DNA of 64,000 bases from Mycolicibacterium cosmeticum (GCF_000613185.1 NZ_CCBB010000003.1:1054001-1118000), one strand, 5' to 3'. Numbered from the stretch's first letter, positions 1 through 10,326 are shown. The notes: generated by a model from the sequence alone, not told the origin. Program-made: numbers and translations.

Positions 1-282
1 CTGAATTGGTGGACAACGCATTTCGTCATCACCGACCGCCGGGTGATGTTCCGCCACGGGCTGCTCACCCGCAGTGGGATCGATATCCCGCTGGCCCGGA
101 TCAACAGTGTGGAATTCCGGCACGGCCTGCTGGACCGCATGCTGCGCACCGGAACGCTGGTCATCGAATCAGCGGCGCAGGATCCCCTGGAATTCCACGA
201 CATCCCGCGGGTGGAGCAGGTGCACTCCCTGCTGTATCACGAAGTCTTCGACACCCTGGGTTCCGAGGAATCACCCAGCTGA
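1..282 (+). CDS. PH domain-containing protein, C-terminal part (cut by window edge)
   Basis: The frame is open from the first base and stops at 282, so only the last 93 residues are present. The text reads as the end of a bacterial PH-domain (YdbT/bPH2-like) protein: a strand-rich stretch with TDRRVMFRHGLLTR, followed by IPLARINSVEF, RTGTLVIESA and a short helix VEQVHSLLYHEVF. Such proteins usually have N-terminal membrane helices, which would lie outside the window. Neighbouring purK/purE and GtrA match the context of Rv3278c in M. tuberculosis. The 3' end overlaps the convergent GtrA gene by 46 bp. Family assignment is good; the cellular role is unknown. Confidence 0.8.
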   Translation: MNWWTTHFVITDRRVMFRHGLLTRSGIDIPLARINSVEFRHGLLDRMLRTGTLVIESAAQDPLEFHDIPRVEQVHSLLYHEVFDTLGSEESPS

Positions 283-890
283 GCCGCGCGGCGGGACCGC
301 CGCAACGGGGTGACGGTGCCGCTGGCCTGCTCGTGATGGTCCTCGAACGCCTCGGCGATACCGCCGGCGGTGAGCGTGGATTCCAGCGCCTTGTCGGGGT
401 TGCGCGCGAACTCGTCGGGGAAGACGAAGCGGCGGAACGCCCAGAATCGGAAGGCCATCTGCAGCAGGTTGCCGATGACGTACGCCGAGACGAAGTCGGC
501 GATGTTCTCGACCGTGAGTGACACCTCGGGCACGCGCAGCCCCAGCATGTAGCTGGACACCCACAGCGGGGCCATGCTCAGCAGCACCCCGACGCCGCTG
601 ACCACGAAGAACAGCAGCGCCTCGTGGTGGCGTTCGCGGCCGCCGCGGTCCTTGAAGCTCCACTCCCGGTTCAGGATGTAGGAGGCGATCACCGCGACGA
701 TGCCGGCGATGATCTTGGCGGTCACCGGCTTGGGTTCCAGCACGGTGAGCTTGAGGGTGTAGAAGATCGCCGAGTCGATGACGAAGGTGGTGGCACCGAC
801 CAGTGCGAATTTGATCAGTTCATGGTGCCGCTCGGCGAACGGCCGGATCGGGCGAGGCAGCCGCGCGATCGTGGCATCAGCAAAGGACAC
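237..890 (-). CDS. GtrA family membrane protein
   Basis: The 217-residue protein has about four hydrophobic segments. The first (IKFALVGATTFVIDSAIFYTL, around residues 26-46) is typical of the GtrA family, small four-helix membrane proteins linked to translocation of polyprenyl-phosphate-linked sugars for cell-surface glycosylation. Further membrane segments lie near residues 61-75, 90-115 and 140-160, and the C-terminus is hydrophilic. It corresponds by position to Rv3277 and is divergent from purK, with a 107-bp gap at 891-997 that must hold both promoters. The substrate is inferred from the family only. Confidence 0.85.
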   Translation of the reverse strand: MSFADATIARLPRPIRPFAERHHELIKFALVGATTFVIDSAIFYTLKLTVLEPKPVTAKIIAGIVAVIASYILNREWSFKDRGGRERHHEALLFFVVSGVGVLLSMAPLWVSSYMLGLRVPEVSLTVENIADFVSAYVIGNLLQMAFRFWAFRRFVFPDEFARNPDKALESTLTAGGIAEAFEDHHEQASGTVTPLRRSRRAAQLGDSSEPRVSKTS

Positions 891-997
891 GAAGAGACAG
901 TCTACGGAAACTCACTGGCCAACGTGAACCTGCGCAGGTCGCGGTGGGTGTGGGCGGCCCCGGTACGCCATGGGAACCGCCATGAAAACATGGTGCC

Positions 998-2224
998 GTG
1001 CCACGTACTCCCAAGAGCTCCGCCGCGCCCGTCGTCGCCATGATCGGTGGCGGACAGCTGGCCAGGATGACCCACCAAGCGGCCATCGCCCTCGGTCAGA
1101 CGCTGCGGGTGCTGGCGGCGGCCGCCGACGAGCCCGCCGCTCAGGTCAGTCCCGACGTGGTGCTCGGCGCGCACACCGATCTGGAGGCGCTGCGCCGGGC
1201 GGCCGCCGGAGCCGACGCCCTGACCTTCGACCACGAGCATGTGCCGACCGCCCATCTGGAGCGGTTGGTCGCCGAGGGGGTCAACGTGGCGCCGCCGCCG
1301 CAGGCGCTGATCCATGCCCAGGACAAACTGGTGATGCGGCGCAGGCTGGAGGCGCTCGGTGCGCCGATCCCGCGGTTCTCGGCGGTGGCGAGCGTCGACG
1401 ACGTCGACGTGTTCGCCGCCCGGATCGGCGGTCCGGTGGTGATCAAGACCATCCGCGGCGGTTACGACGGCCGCGGTGTGGTGCTTGCCCGCGACCTGGC
1501 GCATGCCAGGGAGGCGGTCGCCGGCTATCTGGCCGACGGTGTCGAGGTGCTGTTGGAGGAGCGCGTCGCCATGCGCCGGGAGCTGTCCGCCCTGGTGGCG
1601 CGCTCGCCGTTCGGGCAGGGCGCGGCGTGGCCGGTGGTGCAGACCGTGCAGCGCGACGGGATCTGCGTGGAGGTCATCGCGCCCGCGCCGGGCCTGCCCG
1701 GGGAGGTTGCCGCCGAGGCGGAGGCGCTGGGCCTGCGACTGGCCGACGAGCTCGGTGTGGTCGGGGTGCTGGCCGTGGAGCTGTTCGACACCACCGACGG
1801 CGCGATCCTGGTCAACGAATTGGCCATGCGCCCCCACAATTCCGGGCACTGGACCATGGACGGCGCCCGCACCAGTCAGTTCGAGCAGCATCTGCGCGCG
1901 GTGCTGGACTACCCGCTCGGTGACACCGCGGCGCTGGCCCCGGTGACGGTGATGGGCAATGTGCTGGGCGCGGCGCAGACCCCGCAGATGTCGATGGACG
2001 AGCGGGTGCACCACCTGATGGGCCGGATGCCCGACGCGAAGGTGCACCTGTACGGCAAGGGAGAGCGGCCGGGCCGCAAGATCGGCCACGTCAACATCGT
2101 CGGCGGCGGGGGCCAGGGGTCCAGCGATGACTCGGAATACGTTGCGGCACTGAGGGAACGAGCGCAGCGGGCGGCGCACTGGTTGTCGCACGCCGAGTGG
2201 ACCGATGGATGGGACGGGCATTAG
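998..2224 (+). CDS. purK: 5-(carboxyamino)imidazole ribonucleotide synthase PurK
   Basis: PurK carboxylates AIR with ATP and bicarbonate to give N5-CAIR in de novo purine synthesis. The protein is about 408 residues, the usual size. It opens with a dinucleotide-fold-like motif (AMIGGGQLARMTHQ) and has ATP-grasp features: KTIRGGYDGRGV near residue 150 and LAVELFDTTDGAILVNELAMRPHNSGHWT near 250-280, which supplies metal and ATP ligands. The GTG at 998 is used; an upstream ATG at 970 is in another frame. Only three bases separate its stop from purE, so the two are one operon catalysing consecutive steps. Confidence 0.95.
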   Translation: MPRTPKSSAAPVVAMIGGGQLARMTHQAAIALGQTLRVLAAAADEPAAQVSPDVVLGAHTDLEALRRAAAGADALTFDHEHVPTAHLERLVAEGVNVAPPPQALIHAQDKLVMRRRLEALGAPIPRFSAVASVDDVDVFAARIGGPVVIKTIRGGYDGRGVVLARDLAHAREAVAGYLADGVEVLLEERVAMRRELSALVARSPFGQGAAWPVVQTVQRDGICVEVIAPAPGLPGEVAAEAEALGLRLADELGVVGVLAVELFDTTDGAILVNELAMRPHNSGHWTMDGARTSQFEQHLRAVLDYPLGDTAALAPVTVMGNVLGAAQTPQMSMDERVHHLMGRMPDAKVHLYGKGERPGRKIGHVNIVGGGGQGSSDDSEYVAALRERAQRAAHWLSHAEWTDGWDGH

Positions 2225-2227
2225 ACA

Positions 2228-2740
2228 GTGAGTGACAAGCGCAGCCCCCGCGTCGGGGTCATCATGGGCAGCGACAGCGACTGGTCGGTGATGGAGGCCG
2301 CGGTCACCGCGCTGGCCGAGTTCGACATCCCGTTCGAGATCGGGGTGGTGTCCGCGCATCGCACTCCGGGCCGGATGCTGGACTACGCCCAGACCGCGGC
2401 GGGCCGGGGCATCGAGGTCATCATCGCCGGCGCCGGCGGGGCGGCGCACCTGCCGGGCATGGTCGCGGCGGCCACCCCGCTGCCGGTGATCGGTGTGCCG
2501 GTGCCGCTGGCGCGCCTGGACGGGCTGGACTCGCTGCTGTCGATCGTGCAGATGCCGGCCGGGGTGCCGGTGGCGACGGTGTCGATCGGCGGGGCGCGCA
2601 ACGCGGGCCTGCTGGCGGTGCGGATTCTCGGCGCGAGCGACGCCGCACTGCGCTCCCGAATGGAGGACTTCCAGGCGGGTCTGGAGCAGATGGTGCTGGA
2701 GAAAGACGCGGCGTTGCGCAGCCGACTGCTCGGCGATTGA
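2228..2740 (+). CDS. purE: N5-carboxyaminoimidazole ribonucleotide mutase PurE
   Basis: PurE converts N5-CAIR to CAIR, the step after PurK. The 170-residue length is normal for class I PurE. The signature [13 protein letters not shown] lies at residues 10-22, followed by [11 protein letters not shown] (the active-site histidine of the family) and the glycine-rich [16 protein letters not shown]. The start is the GTG at 2228, three bases after the purK stop. Downstream, a 51-bp gap with a GAGGAG motif leads into the acyl-CoA dehydrogenase gene. Confidence 0.95.
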   Translation: MSDKRSPRVGVIMGSDSDWSVMEAAVTALAEFDIPFEIGVVSAHRTPGRMLDYAQTAAGRGIEVIIAGAGGAAHLPGMVAAATPLPVIGVPVPLARLDGLDSLLSIVQMPAGVPVATVSIGGARNAGLLAVRILGASDAALRSRMEDFQAGLEQMVLEKDAALRSRLLGD

Positions 2741-2791
2741 GTGAATCGGGATTAACCGGCTATGGTTACTGGCGAGTAGCGAGGAGATCCG

Positions 2792-3952
<1,161 letters not shown>

Positions 3953-3973
3953 ACGCGCGGTCGCGGGGTCGCG

Positions 3974-4774
3974 TCAGCTCCAGAGTGACGCGACCTTGCG
4001 GTAGGCGGCGCGGGCGGTCTCGCTGCGGCGGGCGATATGGGCCGGGTGCTTGGGCACCGGCACCAGCACGCTCACCGGGTGGTTGACGAACACCGACTCG
4101 AACACCGCGGTCATGGTGCGGTCGGCGTAGGCCCGGTCCAGCGCGTGGCGGTACCGGTCGGCGTGCTCGGGCTGGGTGAACAGCACCTTGTTGTAGCCGA
4201 TGTAGAACGGCACCAGGGCGCCACCCTGCTCCAGGTAGTGCACGGTGCCGACGCACACCCCGGGCCACTGCTGGTTGAACACGTCGTCGGCGATCACGAC
4301 CCCGCCGTCGATCAGGCTCTTCTCGGCCAGCCGCATATCGCTGAGCACGATCTCCTCGGTATGGCCGCCGTCGACCGAGAACAGCCGCACCCCCGACAGC
4401 GCCGGGATGTCACCGGGCACGATCTGGGTGGAATCCCCTTGGTGCACGACGAGGTCGGTGCGGTCGGCCCAGCGGTCCAGGTTGCGCAGGAACTCACTGC
4501 GGTCGCCTTCGCCGGACTTGTCGATGTTAGCCGCCTGGTTCTCGAACAGGTCGATCGCGATGGCCTGCTCGCCCGGTTGCTGGAGCAACTTCATGGCGAT
4601 GAAGAGCTGGCCGTGATGGACGCCGATCTCGGCGATCGGCCCACGGATACCGGCCGCCCGCTGCTGCTCGTCAACGGCCTGCAGCAACCCGATGGCCGCC
4701 GACTCCGTATAGCCCTGCACACGTCGATGCCCGAAGTGCCGATATGCAGCGAATTTCATCGCGATGCTTCCCAC
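3974..4774 (-). CDS. Class I SAM-dependent methyltransferase (TylF/Methyltransf_24-like)
   Basis: The 266-residue protein has a Rossmann methyltransferase core. Motif I is IAEIGVHHGQLFIAMKLL (about residues 46-63), with an acidic second strand AIAIDLFENQ. VRLFSVDGGHTEEIV and GGVVIADDVFN resemble the metal-binding aspartates of the TylF/MycE type of O-methyltransferase. That group methylates hydroxyls of sugars or macrolides; in mycobacteria similar enzymes act on glycolipid sugars. It stands alone on the minus strand, convergent with fadE25 (21-bp gap). No SulP/carbonic anhydrase gene (the Rv3273 position) is present. The substrate cannot be told from sequence. Confidence 0.8.
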   Translation of the reverse strand: MGSIAMKFAAYRHFGHRRVQGYTESAAIGLLQAVDEQQRAAGIRGPIAEIGVHHGQLFIAMKLLQQPGEQAIAIDLFENQAANIDKSGEGDRSEFLRNLDRWADRTDLVVHQGDSTQIVPGDIPALSGVRLFSVDGGHTEEIVLSDMRLAEKSLIDGGVVIADDVFNQQWPGVCVGTVHYLEQGGALVPFYIGYNKVLFTQPEHADRYRHALDRAYADRTMTAVFESVFVNHPVSVLVPVPKHPAHIARRSETARAAYRKVASLWS

Positions 4775-4864
4775 CTGTCACAGGGTACTCATGAGGCACC
4801 CATCTGGCATATAGCATCACATTATTGACGCAAAGGATATTTGGTGCGAGCGCAACCGCCCTGC

Positions 4865-5602
4865 TCAGCCCGTGGTGACCTTCTCCATCGCGCGCCTGCG
4901 CTCCAGTGCGCCGCTGTCCGAGTTTGCCACGAGGACCAGCGAGGCGCCCGCCGACAGCACGGCCAGCAGCTCGGCGATCAGGTCTTCGGCGGTGTCCCAG
5001 CCCGCGGTGGACAGCACCCGGTCGCTGTCGGTGAGGCCGCGCGCGCCGGCCGCGTCCGCGGCGGCGGCCAGCACCTCGCCGACGGTCCGGCCGTTGAGGG
5101 CGGGGCCCGGCACGCGCTCGGGGATGATCTGGTCGCCGTGCACCCGCACCGCGGTGGCGTAGTCGGTGACACCGACGGGCAGGCCGGGCGCCGGTTTCCC
5201 GAACGGGTCCAGCGACAGCACCACCACCTCGCCGGCCGCCGCGGCGGCGTCGGCCTCGTCGAGCCGGTCCGCGGTGCACAGCGCGATATCGGAGGGGGCT
5301 GTTTCTAAGGCTGTTTCTGAGGCCGGCTCCGGTCCGAACACCGCTTCCGCGCCGATCCACCAGATGCCCAGCAGCACCGCCGCGGTCTGCCAATGCGCGG
5401 GCAACAACACCGCCACCCGGCTGCCCGGGCCAGCGCCGAGTTCGTCGCGCAACAGGTTCGCGGTCTTGGCGGCCCAGTTGGCCAGCGTCACCGTCGACAG
5501 CTCGATGCGCTCACCGGTGGCGTCGTCGTAGTAGGTGATCCGCGGCCCGACGGGGTCGCGCCGCATCAGCGGATCCAGCAGCGCCGCGCTGATCGTCGCC
5601 AT
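4865..5602 (-). CDS. TIGR03089-type protein, partial AMP-binding-like fold
   Basis: The 245-residue protein resembles the N-terminal half of acyl/aryl-CoA ligases: ITYYDDATGERIELSTVTL, then NWAAKTANLLRDELGAGPGSRVAVLLPAHWQTA, the usual opening of adenylate-forming enzymes. The P-loop and the C-terminal catalytic lysine domain are absent. This fits the actinobacterial TIGR03089 family (Rv3268), which keeps this truncated form, so the shortness is probably not a pseudogene. It starts one base after the lcp1 stop and is likely co-transcribed with it. No enzymatic activity can be claimed. Confidence 0.8.
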   Translation of the reverse strand: MATISAALLDPLMRRDPVGPRITYYDDATGERIELSTVTLANWAAKTANLLRDELGAGPGSRVAVLLPAHWQTAAVLLGIWWIGAEAVFGPEPASETALETAPSDIALCTADRLDEADAAAAAGEVVVLSLDPFGKPAPGLPVGVTDYATAVRVHGDQIIPERVPGPALNGRTVGEVLAAAADAAGARGLTDSDRVLSTAGWDTAEDLIAELLAVLSAGASLVLVANSDSGALERRRAMEKVTTG

Positions 5603-5603
5603 G

Positions 5604-7082
5604 TCAGTTCACGCACGCCGGGTCGTCGGAACCCGCGGTGAGGATCGGCGACGGCGGCGGGGGCGGCTCGGCCGAATCGCCGGTACCGCCCGAACTCTGC
5701 TCGATGACGGCGGAATCACCGGACAGCCCGGTGGGGCCGTCCAGGCCCGAGCCGGGCCCGGTGTAGTCCGAGGACAGCACCACGCGCACCGTGCCGGGCG
5801 CCAGCGTGGCGTCCTCGACGACCGGCAGGTTGCCGAGTTCCTTCGAAATCGCTTGCGCCCCAAGGTCGTCAGATTTCGCGGCCTGCACCTGGCTGTTGGT
5901 GACGTGCCCGCCCTCGTTGTTGCCCACCGCGCCCGCGGTGAAACCCTTGCCGGTCAGCACCTGCGACACCGATGCCGCCAGCCCGTTGATATCGGTGTCG
6001 TTGACCACGTCGGCGGTGGTCTTCTCCGGCGAATAACTGAGCTGCTCGGTCTTGCCCGCGGCCTGGTCGTTGAGCAGGCTCTCCACCCAGTCGTGCACCT
6101 GCGTCGGGTCGACCCGCACGACGCTCTGCATCCCGTCGTCGCTCCAGCCGTCCTCCTGCAGGATCGGGATGGTCGCGAACGCCACCGACCCGGCGGCCAG
6201 CTTCTGCAGCTGCTGGATGAAATCCATGATGTCCCAGCCGTCGGAGAGCACCACCGAACGCTGGACCGCGTCCTGCAGCCGATTCAGGGTGGACGGGCTG
6301 GACAGGGTCTTGCTGGAGATGACCTCGTGCGCCAGGGAGGCCATCACCGACTGCTGGCGGGTCACCCGGTCCAGGTCGCCGCGCGGCAGGTCGTGGCGCT
6401 GGCGGACGAAGCTCAACGCCTGCGGCCCGTTCAGCTTCTGCCAGCCGGCCGGGAAGTCGGCACCCGAAAGGGGTTCGTACACCGCGTTTTTCAGGCACAC
6501 GTTGACGCCGCCGAGCGCATCGGTGATCAGCGAGAACCCGAGCAGCCCGATCTCGGCGTAATGGTCGACGGTCACCCCGGTGAGTTTGGCGACGGTCTTG
6601 ATCAGCGCTTCGCGCCCGGCCTCGGTCGCCTTGGGCTCGGCCGTGGCGGGGTCCTCGCCCTGAACCTCGACCAACTGCTTCATCTTGTCGAGCTTCACCT
6701 CGCCGAAGACGCCGTTGATCTTCATCTTGCCCAGCCCGGGGGCATCCACATAGGAGTCGCGGGGGATCGAGATGGCCGTCGCCGAGCGCCCGTTGTTGGG
6801 GATGCGGACCAGGATGATGGTGTCGGTGTTGGTCGACACGTCGTCACCGGCGCGTAGCGTGGCCAGTTCCTCGGCGGACAGTGGGTTGCCGTGCGCATCG
6901 GTGCGGCTGTCCAGCCCGACCAACAGGATGTCGATGGCGCCGTCGTCACCGCCGCCGCCGAGCGCCGCCGAGTTGACGTGGTTGATGCCGTCCTCGAACG
7001 AGCGCACGGTGCTCCAGGCCACGCCGGTGCACACCACGATGGCGGCAGCGGCGATGACGGCGATGGTCCGGGTCACCTTCAC
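5604..7082 (-). CDS. lcp1: LytR-CpsA-Psr (LCP) family cell-wall ligase
   Basis: LCP enzymes transfer polyprenyl-linked glycopolymers to the wall; the mycobacterial homologue at this locus (Rv3267) joins arabinogalactan to peptidoglycan. The 492-residue protein has an N-terminal membrane anchor (residues 7-27). The LCP domain follows: DILLVGLDSRTD, NTDTIILVRIP, AISIPRDSYVD and LSFVRQRHDLPRGDLDRVTRQQ, whose arginines and aspartates bind pyrophosphate. A C-terminal LytR_C domain (about 350-450) and a Pro/Ser-rich tail complete it. The start is GTG at 7082. The wbbL neighbour makes the linker-unit rhamnosyl bond, so the locus is about wall linkage. Confidence 0.92.
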   Translation of the reverse strand: MKVTRTIAVIAAAAIVVCTGVAWSTVRSFEDGINHVNSAALGGGGDDGAIDILLVGLDSRTDAHGNPLSAEELATLRAGDDVSTNTDTIILVRIPNNGRSATAISIPRDSYVDAPGLGKMKINGVFGEVKLDKMKQLVEVQGEDPATAEPKATEAGREALIKTVAKLTGVTVDHYAEIGLLGFSLITDALGGVNVCLKNAVYEPLSGADFPAGWQKLNGPQALSFVRQRHDLPRGDLDRVTRQQSVMASLAHEVISSKTLSSPSTLNRLQDAVQRSVVLSDGWDIMDFIQQLQKLAAGSVAFATIPILQEDGWSDDGMQSVVRVDPTQVHDWVESLLNDQAAGKTEQLSYSPEKTTADVVNDTDINGLAASVSQVLTGKGFTAGAVGNNEGGHVTNSQVQAAKSDDLGAQAISKELGNLPVVEDATLAPGTVRVVLSSDYTGPGSGLDGPTGLSGDSAVIEQSSGGTGDSAEPPPPPSPILTAGSDDPACVN

Positions 7083-7246
7083 GCGTGCTCCGCCTCCCGG
7101 CCCGGTTTCTGCATTGGCTCAGGCTACTGGCGCTGCCGTCGAAGTTGCGGGAGCGCGCACCGGCGTGCCAGCCCGCACCGCGCCGCCCGAACGCTCAGCA
7201 GATCCGCAGGTCCGGCCATCTGCGCAGGTCCGGTACATTGGCGGGC

Positions 7247-8302
7247 ATGCACACGCCTCTGAGCAGGGTTGTCGGCCGGTTCGTGATGTTGGTCGTGTTG
7301 GTCGCGTCGATGGTGTCGATATCACCGGTGACGGCGCACGCCGCCGTGGTCGCGCCCGCCGACGGCTACGGGTTCGCCCAGGGCTACACCTGGGCCACCG
7401 GCAGCCAGGCCGATGCCAGCCGAGAGATCGCCGCCGTCGGTAAGACCGGCGCCTCCTGGGTGCGGGTGCCGGTCGACTGGGGTGTCATCGAGGGCAGCCG
7501 GGGCCAGTACAACTGGGGCTACCTGGACAACCTGGTGAACTCGGCGGGCGCGAACAACCTGCGGGTGATGGGCATCATCTCCAACACCCCGCTGTGGGCC
7601 CGGCTGGAAGGCGCGCAGCTGCTCTTCCCGTCGTCGCCGCCGCGCAATCCGTCCGATTACGGAGCCTTCGCCGCGGCCGCGGCCAAGCGCTACGCCGGCC
7701 GGATCAACGCGTGGGAGGTCTGGAACGAGCCGAACCTGCCGCTGTTCATGGGCTTCGCCGACAACAAGGCGGGCCGCTACACCGACATGCTGAAGTCGGC
7801 ATACGGCGCCATCAAGTCGGTGCAGCCGGGGGCTACCGTGATCGCGGCCGGGCTGAGCCCGCTCGACGGACCGGACTCACCGCCCGGATTCCTGCAGCAG
7901 CTCTACGACGCCGGTGCCGGTGGCTTCTTCGACGCCGCCGCCGCGCACCCGTACGTCTTCCCCGGCGGTCTGGCCGCCGACAGCAACCACGGCTGGTCGG
8001 ATGTGCTGCGCATGCGGGACGTGATGAACGCCCACGGTGACGGCGGCAAGAAGATCTGGCTGACCGAGCTGGGCGCGTCCACCAGTGACATCCCCGGCGA
8101 CGGCGTGAGCCAGCAAGAGCAGGCCAAGCAGATCACCGACGTGCTGGCCGCGGCCGCCGCGGTGGGCTGGACCGGTCCGGCGTTCATCCACGCGGTGCGC
8201 GATCTGGACACCGCCAACCGCAACGACCGGGAGGCGAACTTCGGCGCGCTGCTGACCTCGGATTGGCAGCCGAAGTACACCGCCGGAGTGCTTGCCCGTT
8301 AA
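7247..8302 (+). CDS. Secreted cellulase-like glycosyl hydrolase
   Basis: The 351-residue protein starts at the ATG at 7247; the frame is open upstream but that part is not protein-like. It has a signal peptide (hydrophobic FVMLVVLVASMVSI, cleavage near AHA-AVV). The mature part is a TIM-barrel glycosidase: GASWVRVPVDWGVIE, a catalytic acid in AWEVWNEPNLP (around residue 165) and a probable nucleophile glutamate in IWLTELGAST (around 275). This layout fits clan A hydrolases (GH5/GH39-like). It lies between lcp1 and wbbL, where M. tuberculosis carries rmlD. The glycan target is unknown; a cell-wall or environmental polysaccharide is possible. Confidence 0.85.
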   Translation: MHTPLSRVVGRFVMLVVLVASMVSISPVTAHAAVVAPADGYGFAQGYTWATGSQADASREIAAVGKTGASWVRVPVDWGVIEGSRGQYNWGYLDNLVNSAGANNLRVMGIISNTPLWARLEGAQLLFPSSPPRNPSDYGAFAAAAAKRYAGRINAWEVWNEPNLPLFMGFADNKAGRYTDMLKSAYGAIKSVQPGATVIAAGLSPLDGPDSPPGFLQQLYDAGAGGFFDAAAAHPYVFPGGLAADSNHGWSDVLRMRDVMNAHGDGGKKIWLTELGASTSDIPGDGVSQQEQAKQITDVLAAAAAVGWTGPAFIHAVRDLDTANRNDREANFGALLTSDWQPKYTAGVLAR

Positions 8303-8368
8303 GCGTTTCGTGTCGCGGCGCCGGTGAGGTGCAGGACACAGCGTGGCACGCCGCTACCCTCTACGACC

Positions 8369-9244
8369 GTGAGTGACCACCTCTTCATCGTGACGGTGAC
8401 GTACTCGCCGGGCCCGCATCTGGACCGTTTCCTGGCTTCGCTGGCGCATGCCACCGAGCGACCGGTGACGGTGGTGATGGCCGACAACGGGTCCACCGAC
8501 GGTGCCCCCGAGGAGGCCGTGCAGCGCTACCCCAATGTGCGGTTGTTCCACACGGGGTCGAATCTGGGGTACGGCACCGCGGTCAACCGCGCGGTGGCCG
8601 AGTTCGTCACCGACGGTGACTGGCTGGTGGTGGCCAATCCCGATGTGCAGTGGGGGCCCGACAGCATCGACGAGCTGCTGGCCGCCGCGCAGCGCTGGCC
8701 GGCCGCCGGCTCGCTGGGGCCGCTGATCCGGGATCCCGACGGCACGGTGTATCCGTCGGCGCGGCATCAGCCCAGCCTGATCCGCGGCGGCATGCACGCC
8801 GTCGTCGGCCCGGTGTGGAAGAACAATCCGTGGACGGCGGCCTACCGGCAGGAGCGGCTCGCGCCGAGCGAGCGCCCGGTGGGCTGGCTGTCCGGGTCGT
8901 GCCTGTTGCTGCGGCGGGCGGCGTTCGACCAGATCGGCGGATTCGACGAGCGTTATTTCATGTACATGGAGGACGTCGACCTGGGGGATCGGCTGACCGC
9001 CGCCGGGTGGCAGAACGTGTACGTGCCGTCCGCCGAGATCGTGCACGACAAGGGTCACGCGGCCGGGCGTGATCCCGCGAAGAACTTGGCCGCGCATCAT
9101 CGCAGCACCTACACTTTCCTCGCCGATCGGCATCCCGGCTGGTGGCGGGCACCGTTGCGGTGGACTATTAGGGGGGCCCTGGCTGCCCGGGCTGGACTCG
9201 TCGTCGGGAGCTCCCGGCGCAGACAGGCGAAAGGACGGCTCTAG
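8369..9244 (+). CDS. wbbL: dTDP-Rha:decaprenyl-PP-GlcNAc rhamnosyltransferase WbbL
   Basis: This family-2 glycosyltransferase adds L-rhamnose to decaprenyl-PP-GlcNAc, forming the disaccharide linker that joins arabinogalactan to peptidoglycan. It has 291 residues from the GTG at 8369. Motifs are IVTVTYSPG, VVMADNGSTDGAP (nucleotide-sugar site), LVVANPDVQWGPDS (acidic motif) and CLLLRRAAFDQIGGFDERYF followed by MYMEDVDLGDRL, all characteristic of WbbL. It is two bases from the pyrophosphorylase gene, as in M. tuberculosis (Rv3265c-Rv3264c). No clear Shine-Dalgarno precedes the GTG. Confidence 0.93.
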   Translation: MSDHLFIVTVTYSPGPHLDRFLASLAHATERPVTVVMADNGSTDGAPEEAVQRYPNVRLFHTGSNLGYGTAVNRAVAEFVTDGDWLVVANPDVQWGPDSIDELLAAAQRWPAAGSLGPLIRDPDGTVYPSARHQPSLIRGGMHAVVGPVWKNNPWTAAYRQERLAPSERPVGWLSGSCLLLRRAAFDQIGGFDERYFMYMEDVDLGDRLTAAGWQNVYVPSAEIVHDKGHAAGRDPAKNLAAHHRSTYTFLADRHPGWWRAPLRWTIRGALAARAGLVVGSSRRRQAKGRL

Positions 9245-9246
9245 GC

Positions 9247-10326
9247 ATGGTCGATCCGGCGAAAGTCGATGCCGTCATCCTGGTCGGTGGGCAGGGCACC
9301 AGGTTGCGTCCGCTGACCCTGTCGGCGCCAAAGCCGATGTTGCCGACGGCCGGGCTGCCGTTTCTGACGCACATGCTCTCCCGCATCGCCGCCGCCGGGA
9401 TCGAGCATGTCGTGCTGGGCACGTCCTATAAGGCCGAGGTGTTCGAGGCGGAATTCGGCGACGGTTCCAAACTGGGCCTGCACATCGAATACGTGGTGGA
9501 GGAGCAGGCGCTCGGCACCGGCGGCGGGATCGCCAACGTCGCGCCGAAGCTGCGCCACGACACCGTGCTGGTCTTCAACGGTGACGTGCTCTCCGGAGCC
9601 GACCTCGGTGCGCTGCTCTCCTGCCACGAAGAGCACCAGGCCGATGTGACGCTGCATCTGGTCCGGGTCAGTGACCCCAGGGCGTTCGGCTGTGTGCCCA
9701 CCGACGCCGACGGGCGGGTCACCGCGTTCCTGGAGAAGACCGAGGACCCGCCGACCGACCAGATCAACGCGGGCTGCTACGTGTTCCGCCGTGAGCTCAT
9801 CGACGAACTGCCCAAGGGCCGGGCCCTCTCGGTGGAGCGCGAGGTGTTCCCCGCGTTGCTGGCGCAGGGCCGCAAGGTGTGCGGGTATGTCGACAACACG
9901 TACTGGCGGGACATGGGCACACCCGACGATTTCGTGCGCGGTTCGGCCGACCTGGTGCGCGGGATCGCGCCGTCGCCGGCCCTCAACGGCCAGGGCGGTG
10001 AGCGGCTGGTGCACGACGGGGCCGCGGTCGCGCCCGGTGCGCTGCTGATCGGCGGGACCGTGGTGGGCCGCGGTGCCGAGATCGGCGCGGGAGCGCGGCT
10101 GGACGGTGCGGTGATCTTCGACGGGGTCCGGGTGGCCGCCGGTGCGGTGATCGAACGCTCCATCATCGGCTTCGGCGCCAGGATCGGGCCGCGCGCGCTC
10201 ATCCGGGACGGCGTGATCGGCGACGGCGCGGATATCGGCGCGCGCTGCGAACTGTTGCGCGGCGCCCGGGTGTGGCCCGGGGTGACCATTCCCGACGGCG
10301 GGATCCGCTACTCCACCGACGTCTGA
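9247..10326 (+). CDS. manB: Mannose-1-phosphate guanylyltransferase (GDP-mannose pyrophosphorylase)
   Basis: The enzyme makes GDP-mannose from mannose-1-phosphate and GTP for phosphatidylinositol mannosides, lipomannan and lipoarabinomannan. Its 359 residues comprise an N-terminal nucleotidyltransferase domain with signature GGQGTRLRPLTLSAPKPMLP (residues 11-30) and VFNGDVLSGADL, then a left-handed beta-helix with hexapeptide repeats (GAEIGAGARLDGAVIFDGV, about 275-345). The symbol follows the M. tuberculosis label for Rv3264c and should not be confused with the phosphomannomutase at 16207. The 3' end overlaps the convergent Nudix gene by 19 bp. Confidence 0.92.
   Translation: MVDPAKVDAVILVGGQGTRLRPLTLSAPKPMLPTAGLPFLTHMLSRIAAAGIEHVVLGTSYKAEVFEAEFGDGSKLGLHIEYVVEEQALGTGGGIANVAPKLRHDTVLVFNGDVLSGADLGALLSCHEEHQADVTLHLVRVSDPRAFGCVPTDADGRVTAFLEKTEDPPTDQINAGCYVFRRELIDELPKGRALSVEREVFPALLAQGRKVCGYVDNTYWRDMGTPDDFVRGSADLVRGIAPSPALNGQGGERLVHDGAAVAPGALLIGGTVVGRGAEIGAGARLDGAVIFDGVRVAAGAVIERSIIGFGARIGPRALIRDGVIGDGADIGARCELLRGARVWPGVTIPDGGIRYSTDV

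Noticed and set aside
4865..5602. TIGR03089-type gene as a truncated CoA-ligase pseudogene
   Set aside because: The short form is the normal family length and it is kept in the lcp1 operon, so decay is not indicated.
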